A stretch of 64,000 nt of DNA from JAVSMW01 sp032027005 (GTDB lineage Bacteria > Bacillota > Thermincolia > Thermincolales > UBA2595), in NCBI GenBank assembly GCA_032027005.1, contig JAVSMW010000003.1, positions 62,001 to 126,000 of the forward strand. Direction: 5' to 3'. The position numbers and the translations under genes are program-made. Below, in pieces: positions 60,563-64,000 of the stretch. The notes under the pieces are model-generated. The model was not told the origin of the DNA. It did no database searches and was given only the letters and a program-made list of their open reading frames with translations. How positions within the stretch are numbered: position 1 is the stretch's first letter; every line of letters begins with the position of its first letter.

Positions 60563-61327
60563 CTACAGATTTTCATTACTCATATACTCCGCAAGGGCGT
60601 CCGCCATGGCCCTGGCCAATTCCCACTGATATGTCTCCTGTTTCAGCATAGCTTTTTCCTGCGGATTTGTCATAAAACCAATCTCAACCACAGCCCCGGG
60701 GCGGGCTGTATTGCGCAGGATATAGAAATTGGTGGCTTGAGTCTTATGCTCTTTAAAACCGTTTTTTTTGGTCACCATGTTAAGGTATTTCTGCACTGTC
60801 TCGGCCAGGAGACCGGCATTAGGCACAGCTTTGTTGTAATAAACTATTGCTCCGCTGGTAGCCGGCCGCCGGTTACTGGCATTGACGTGAATACTCAGGA
60901 AAACGTCAGGCTTATTTTTTTCAATGATGTCCACCCGGGTAGCTAATGATCTCCTGTAGTTGTAGCCTTTCCCGTCAGGACCGGTATTGCCGGGGGATAA
61001 ATCCTCTTCCCTGGTCAGAACGACTTTTGCGCCGCGCTCCATAAGCTCAGACTGCAACTTTTTGGCTACTTCCAGATTAACTTCTTTTTCCAAAAAGTCC
61101 TGGGAATTTGTGCCTCCATCAATCCCTCCGTGACCCGGATCAACAACAAATTTTCTACTCTTAAGGCCATTTGGTGTTTCCAACGCGTCCTGGGTAACAG
61201 CAACGAGGCCAAAAGCCGCTCCACCAAATATCATCAGAGTTACTACCGCCAGGACTAAAATGGCCTTGGGCCGGGCAAAAAGTAAAACAGTTTTCCTCAA
61301 AAAACATTCCCCCAATATTATCATCAA
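60563..61327 (-). CDS. cwlD: CwlD-like N-acetylmuramoyl-L-alanine amidase
   Basis: The 254-residue protein has an N-terminal signal anchor (about 18-42) and the Amidase_3 motifs FVVDPGHGGIDGGT (zinc His), EKEVNLEVAK (zinc Glu), FLSIHVNA (zinc His) and the catalytic Glu in VVEIGFMTN. The length matches CwlD of Bacillus, which cuts the spore cortex peptidoglycan to form muramic lactam. It fits the spore-related genes nearby. Confidence 0.9.
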   Translation of the reverse strand: MMIILGECFLRKTVLLFARPKAILVLAVVTLMIFGGAAFGLVAVTQDALETPNGLKSRKFVVDPGHGGIDGGTNSQDFLEKEVNLEVAKKLQSELMERGAKVVLTREEDLSPGNTGPDGKGYNYRRSLATRVDIIEKNKPDVFLSIHVNASNRRPATSGAIVYYNKAVPNAGLLAETVQKYLNMVTKKNGFKEHKTQATNFYILRNTARPGAVVEIGFMTNPQEKAMLKQETYQWELARAMADALAEYMSNENL

Positions 61328-61380
61328 AACAATAATATTGAGGGAATTGCTTTAAAATACTTCTTTTGTTCGATATTTTG

Positions 61381-61959
61381 CTAATTTTTGATTTTCTTCA
61401 ACAGCCAGGCCATATTCCGGCCCAGGGTCTGGAAGGTCTCAATACCTTCCCGATCTTTTAAAATGTCTCCCGGATCTCTGGCCAGAGTCATATTCCAATA
61501 GCTCGAACCTGGGATAATCATTTCTGCTTTACCAAAAAAGAAATTAATAGCGGAATACACAAAATTTGAGCCGGCCCTTCTTACTGAAACTACCGCTGCC
61601 CCCACTTTATGCCTCAGCATATGGCCGCCGTTAGCACCGTTTACGTACCCACAGCGGCTGATAAGTGCTGCCACTTCTGAACTCACATTGCTGAAATATG
61701 TAGGCGAACCAATGATAATCCCATCAGCCTCTAGTATTTTAGCGATAAAATCATTCATCCGGTCATCCTGCCGGGCGCAGCGATTATCCTGATTTTCCTT
61801 GCACTTTTGGCAGGCCAGACACCCAAAAACCTTAGTTCCGCCGAGCTGTACAAACTCAGTTTCAATCCCCTCCGCGGCCAGTTCATCCAAAACAATCTTC
61901 AGAGCCTGGGCAGTGTTCCCCTCCTGGCGCGGACTGCCGTTAAAAGCAACTACTTTCAT
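61381..61959 (-). CDS. Iron-sulfur flavoprotein (flavodoxin-like NADPH-dependent FMN reductase family)
   Basis: The 192-residue protein has the flavodoxin-like fold with an FMN-binding start (VVAFNGSPRQEGNTAQAL) and a Cys motif near residue 50 (CLACQKCKENQDNRC) that holds a 4Fe-4S cluster in archaeal/clostridial iron-sulfur flavoproteins. It probably carries electrons or reduces quinones/aromatics in anaerobic metabolism. It precedes cwlD with a short gap but is likely separate. Confidence 0.9.
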   Translation of the reverse strand: MKVVAFNGSPRQEGNTAQALKIVLDELAAEGIETEFVQLGGTKVFGCLACQKCKENQDNRCARQDDRMNDFIAKILEADGIIIGSPTYFSNVSSEVAALISRCGYVNGANGGHMLRHKVGAAVVSVRRAGSNFVYSAINFFFGKAEMIIPGSSYWNMTLARDPGDILKDREGIETFQTLGRNMAWLLKKIKN

Positions 61960-62364
61960 ATTGGAGCCTCCTTTTTAAATTAATATAGTCGTAACATCGA
62001 AAATATAACATACCACAGAGTGCGCAGAAGCACAGAGGCGCAGAGAAACAAATTTCAAAATCAAAATTGAAGAAATTTGCATTTTAAATAATTATAGCAC
62101 AGAATCTGCCGCAGCAGGAATGACCGATGCGAATCTCGATTATTAATGCTTTCGTTACAAAGGGTACGGGTCTAAATATTTTTTAATTCGTGAAAAAGTA
62201 ATAATAGCATCTAAAGTAATTGAAACTAATGCTGTTTGGGTAATAACATGATGAAGTAGGCATAAAGTACCCGAAAATACTTAAGGATATGGATACGCAA
62301 ATTTTGGCGAATTCATGGTATAATTTAGTTGTTTATAAAAACGTTCAAGGGTAGGAGATGTTAT
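61960..62364. other. Intergenic region before a possible micro-ORF
   Basis: No supported gene is seen. A purine-rich segment near 62016-62043 (CAGAAGCACAGAGGCGCAGAG) resembles one near 26670. A TATAAT-like box (about 62320) lies upstream of the micro-ORF. Confidence 0.4.
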
Positions 62365-62472
62365 GTGAATACTCTTTATGTTGGCGTAATCGGTGATAAG
62401 TCATGGGCAGCTGGTATTAATTTTGTTGACTCTTGGTATTTTTGTTACATCATTTTCAAATATTTTTATTAA
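62365..62472 (+). CDS. Possible 35-residue peptide
   Basis: A GTG at 62365 with AGGAG seven bases before it opens a 35-codon frame reading VNTLYVGVIGDKSWAAG, then INFVDSWYFCYIIFKYFY. A TATAAT box lies about 45 bases upstream, but no good -35. The aromatic-rich tail might be membrane-attached. No homolog is recognised; it may be chance. Confidence 0.28.
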   Translation: MNTLYVGVIGDKSWAAGINFVDSWYFCYIIFKYFY

Positions 62473-62551
62473 AATATCTCTGGTTTCCATTAAAATGAGT
62501 ATCATAGAAAAAAAAGAAAAAATCAAAATCCCTGCACCCTTCTCCAAGCTA

Positions 62552-62586
62552 AAAACCCGGTCTGTCTCACGGACAGACCGGGTTTT
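62552..62586 (-). terminator. Terminator of the MetF/MetV gene
   Basis: AAAACCCGGTCTGTC pairs with its complement GACAGACCGGGTTTT around a four-base loop, with a T-run on the minus-strand side. Confidence 0.9.
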
Positions 62587-62590
62587 CGAC

Positions 62591-64000
62591 CTACTTCTTC
62601 TCTTTAGGTGGTACATACTCCACCTTATACGTCTTCGCATTATGGTCCCTGCCAAGGTACAGGTTACACCAGGACGGTGTCTGGTAGAAATCCCAGTTTG
62701 GCGGCGGAACGCGATCCCCGTTGAGATTTTCTTCTTTCCCGGAGTTTTTCAACCTGGCATAAGCCCGGACATAAGCACATTTTTTCTTACTGCCGTAAAC
62801 TTCGCACCAGCCGTCCCAGCTTCCGCCGCAGGCACCGTTTCTCTGATTTTTGGGGCAGTTCGACATGGGGCAAACATAAGCGACATCCCCCAGGGCGCAG
62901 TCGCCACAGTCTTTGCAGTCATAGAGGGCAACTTTGGCCATATGCTCAAAGTAATGATATGGCTTTTCAGCAGAAGTGCCGTCAACAGCTTTGGCAATAC
63001 TCTTCATTACTCCCCAGAACGGAGTACCTGGTTCTAACATTAAGCCGTGCATAAAGGTTGACAATTTATAGATAAACTCCACATTGGTATCCAGTGGACG
63101 TCCTTTGCGTTCAGTAAGCTTTTCAGTGTTTAAGCCGGTTTTCTCATCTTTTTCATATAGGTAGAAACCGCCCGGTATCGGGTAATCAAACTCATGGACA
63201 TAATCCATCCAGTTCTTACTGAGTTCTTCACCCTTTTCCATAATATACTCTACCTGCTCATATTTCATCCCATGACCACCGATATGCACGCCGTCATAAC
63301 CCATACCTTTCATCATGGCATACATCTTAGCAGCTCTGAGAAGTCTTGCCCCCACTCCCTTATCTTCGGCTTTTGATTCTTTTTCCAGGTCAGCCACTAA
63401 CTTGTCCGGAGCCACACATCCCGGCAGGCCGTTCCGATTCATCAACCGGGAGGCACCAAGGGGGAGAAGATAAATATTCCCCATCACCGGAACATTAAAA
63501 CCACTTAATCTGACAAACTGCAGGAGTTCGTGAATTTTCCTCATATCATAGCCTAACTGGCTGACAACAAACTGGGCACCTGACTTGATTTTCTTCCTGA
63601 GTTTAAAATACTGGACCATTTGTTCAGCTTCGGTCCTCTTGAAGGGAGAACAGGCCGCCCCGGCAAAAAAGTCACTGGCCTGATGCTTAATGGTACCTTT
63701 CATCCCTTTGTATTCCAAGCCCTGATTCATTTCACTAATCAGCTCTAAAATATGCATAACATCCAGGTCAAACACTGGCTTTGGCCGTCCCTGGTAACCT
63801 GTATAAACATAATCTCCGGTCATAACCAAGAGGTTTCTGACATTAGCCCGGTCCATTGAATATAACTGTCCTTCGATCTGGTTACGGTTTTTATCCTTGC
63901 AGGTAAAGTGGACCAAAGGCTCGATGCCTTTCTGGAAGCACTCCATACCAAGATAGTCGGCAAGAATTGCTGGATTTCCACCAGGCATATCCGTAATTGT
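62591..64000 (-). CDS. Methylenetetrahydrofolate reductase fused to Cys-rich MetV-like domain (partial)
   Basis: The frame is open at the right window edge, so the N-terminus is missing. About 470 residues are visible. The first part is MetF-type barrel (PLVHFTCKDKNRNQIEGQL, NLLVMTGDYVYTGY, KIKSGAQFVVSQLGYD). The last ~100 residues form an MTHFR_C/MetV-like Cys-rich domain (CKDCGDCALG, CPMSNCPKNQRNGACGG, WDGWCEVYG). Acetogens often encode MetF and MetV separately; here they are fused. The enzyme links methylene-THF and methyl-THF in the Wood-Ljungdahl pathway, the pool into which the corrinoid locus delivers methyl groups. Confidence 0.88.
   Translation of the reverse strand, partial: TITDMPGGNPAILADYLGMECFQKGIEPLVHFTCKDKNRNQIEGQLYSMDRANVRNLLVMTGDYVYTGYQGRPKPVFDLDVMHILELISEMNQGLEYKGMKGTIKHQASDFFAGAACSPFKRTEAEQMVQYFKLRKKIKSGAQFVVSQLGYDMRKIHELLQFVRLSGFNVPVMGNIYLLPLGASRLMNRNGLPGCVAPDKLVADLEKESKAEDKGVGARLLRAAKMYAMMKGMGYDGVHIGGHGMKYEQVEYIMEKGEELSKNWMDYVHEFDYPIPGGFYLYEKDEKTGLNTEKLTERKGRPLDTNVEFIYKLSTFMHGLMLEPGTPFWGVMKSIAKAVDGTSAEKPYHYFEHMAKVALYDCKDCGDCALGDVAYVCPMSNCPKNQRNGACGGSWDGWCEVYGSKKKCAYVRAYARLKNSGKEENLNGDRVPPPNWDFYQTPSWCNLYLGRDHNAKTYKVEYVPPKEKK

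Noticed and set aside
62393..63037. Long plus-strand frame overlapping the MetF/MetV gene.
   Set aside because: It lies antisense to a clear conserved gene, has no ribosome site, and the product has no recognisable domain.

Overview
The window reads as a chromosomal piece of an anaerobic, spore-forming Firmicute, probably a Clostridia member close to Desulfotomaculum/Pelotomaculum or related Peptococcaceae. This is inferred from gene content, not from a marker gene. The supporting genes are a CwlD-type amidase, a CotF-like spore coat protein, a SigH-like sigma factor, a MetF/MetV-type methylene-THF reductase, corrinoid methyltransferases, an anaerobic-type beta-oxidation set, and sortase B with its own substrate. 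Two ambiguous bases (13589 and 52985) and several homopolymer-associated frameshifts suggest a draft-quality assembly.

Layout. 1-1.9 kb: a partial LytS-like sensor, a 55-residue Cys-rich protein and a rhomboid protease. 2.0-2.3 kb: a 276-bp element with 17-bp terminal inverted repeats, with a truncated relative at 58.9-59.1 kb. 2.4-16.1 kb: a corrinoid methyl-transfer locus. On the minus strand it carries a corrinoid protein, the corrinoid activator RACo, two UroD/MtaA-type methyltransferases and an MtrH-type methyltransferase. These are followed by a taurine/nitrate-type ABC importer, a carboxymuconolactone-decarboxylase-like protein, a QueG-like Fe-S protein, a small three-Cys protein (DUF6951-like) and a CobW GTPase. 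On the plus strand are a triple-HTH regulator, a second corrinoid protein and a second DUF6951-like protein. The importer's binding protein appears circularly permuted.

16.1-26.3 kb: a sigma-54 activator and an eight-gene acyl-CoA oxidation operon preceded by a good -24/-12 promoter. 26.8-29.0 kb: a decay island with a frameshifted PIN toxin and its antitoxin, a broken PemK/MazF-like toxin, a gene fragment resembling the start of 3-methyladenine glycosylase, and a strongly structured ~390-nt putative RNA. 29-36.5 kb: small membrane proteins, a NodB-type deacetylase, a two-component system, and a TetR regulator with an MMPL/RND transporter gene broken by two frameshifts.

36.6-52.2 kb: an envelope and redox region. 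It holds a NapH-like Fe-S membrane protein, a Cys-rich membrane protein, a DUF4418-like protein, a YVTN beta-propeller lipoprotein, a MacB-type ABC pair, a NosF-like ATPase, two further two-component systems (one split in both genes), a ferric-reductase-like membrane protein, ApbE, an Asp/His-rich protein, sortase B, and a His-rich cell-wall protein ending in NPKTG. 52.4-64 kb: an rRNA methyltransferase, an acyltransferase-like membrane protein, a sigma factor, a subtilase, a spore coat protein, a DUF362 ferredoxin, CwlD, an iron-sulfur flavoprotein and a partial MetF/MetV fusion.

How it fits together (inference): the first locus probably imports a methylated, possibly methoxylated aromatic, substrate. 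It would move the methyl group through a corrinoid protein to tetrahydrofolate, and the MetF/MetV enzyme at the right end connects to the same folate one-carbon pool. The acyl-CoA operon is a separate catabolic module under sigma-54 control. Intergenic spaces carry a family of dispersed palindromic repeats.
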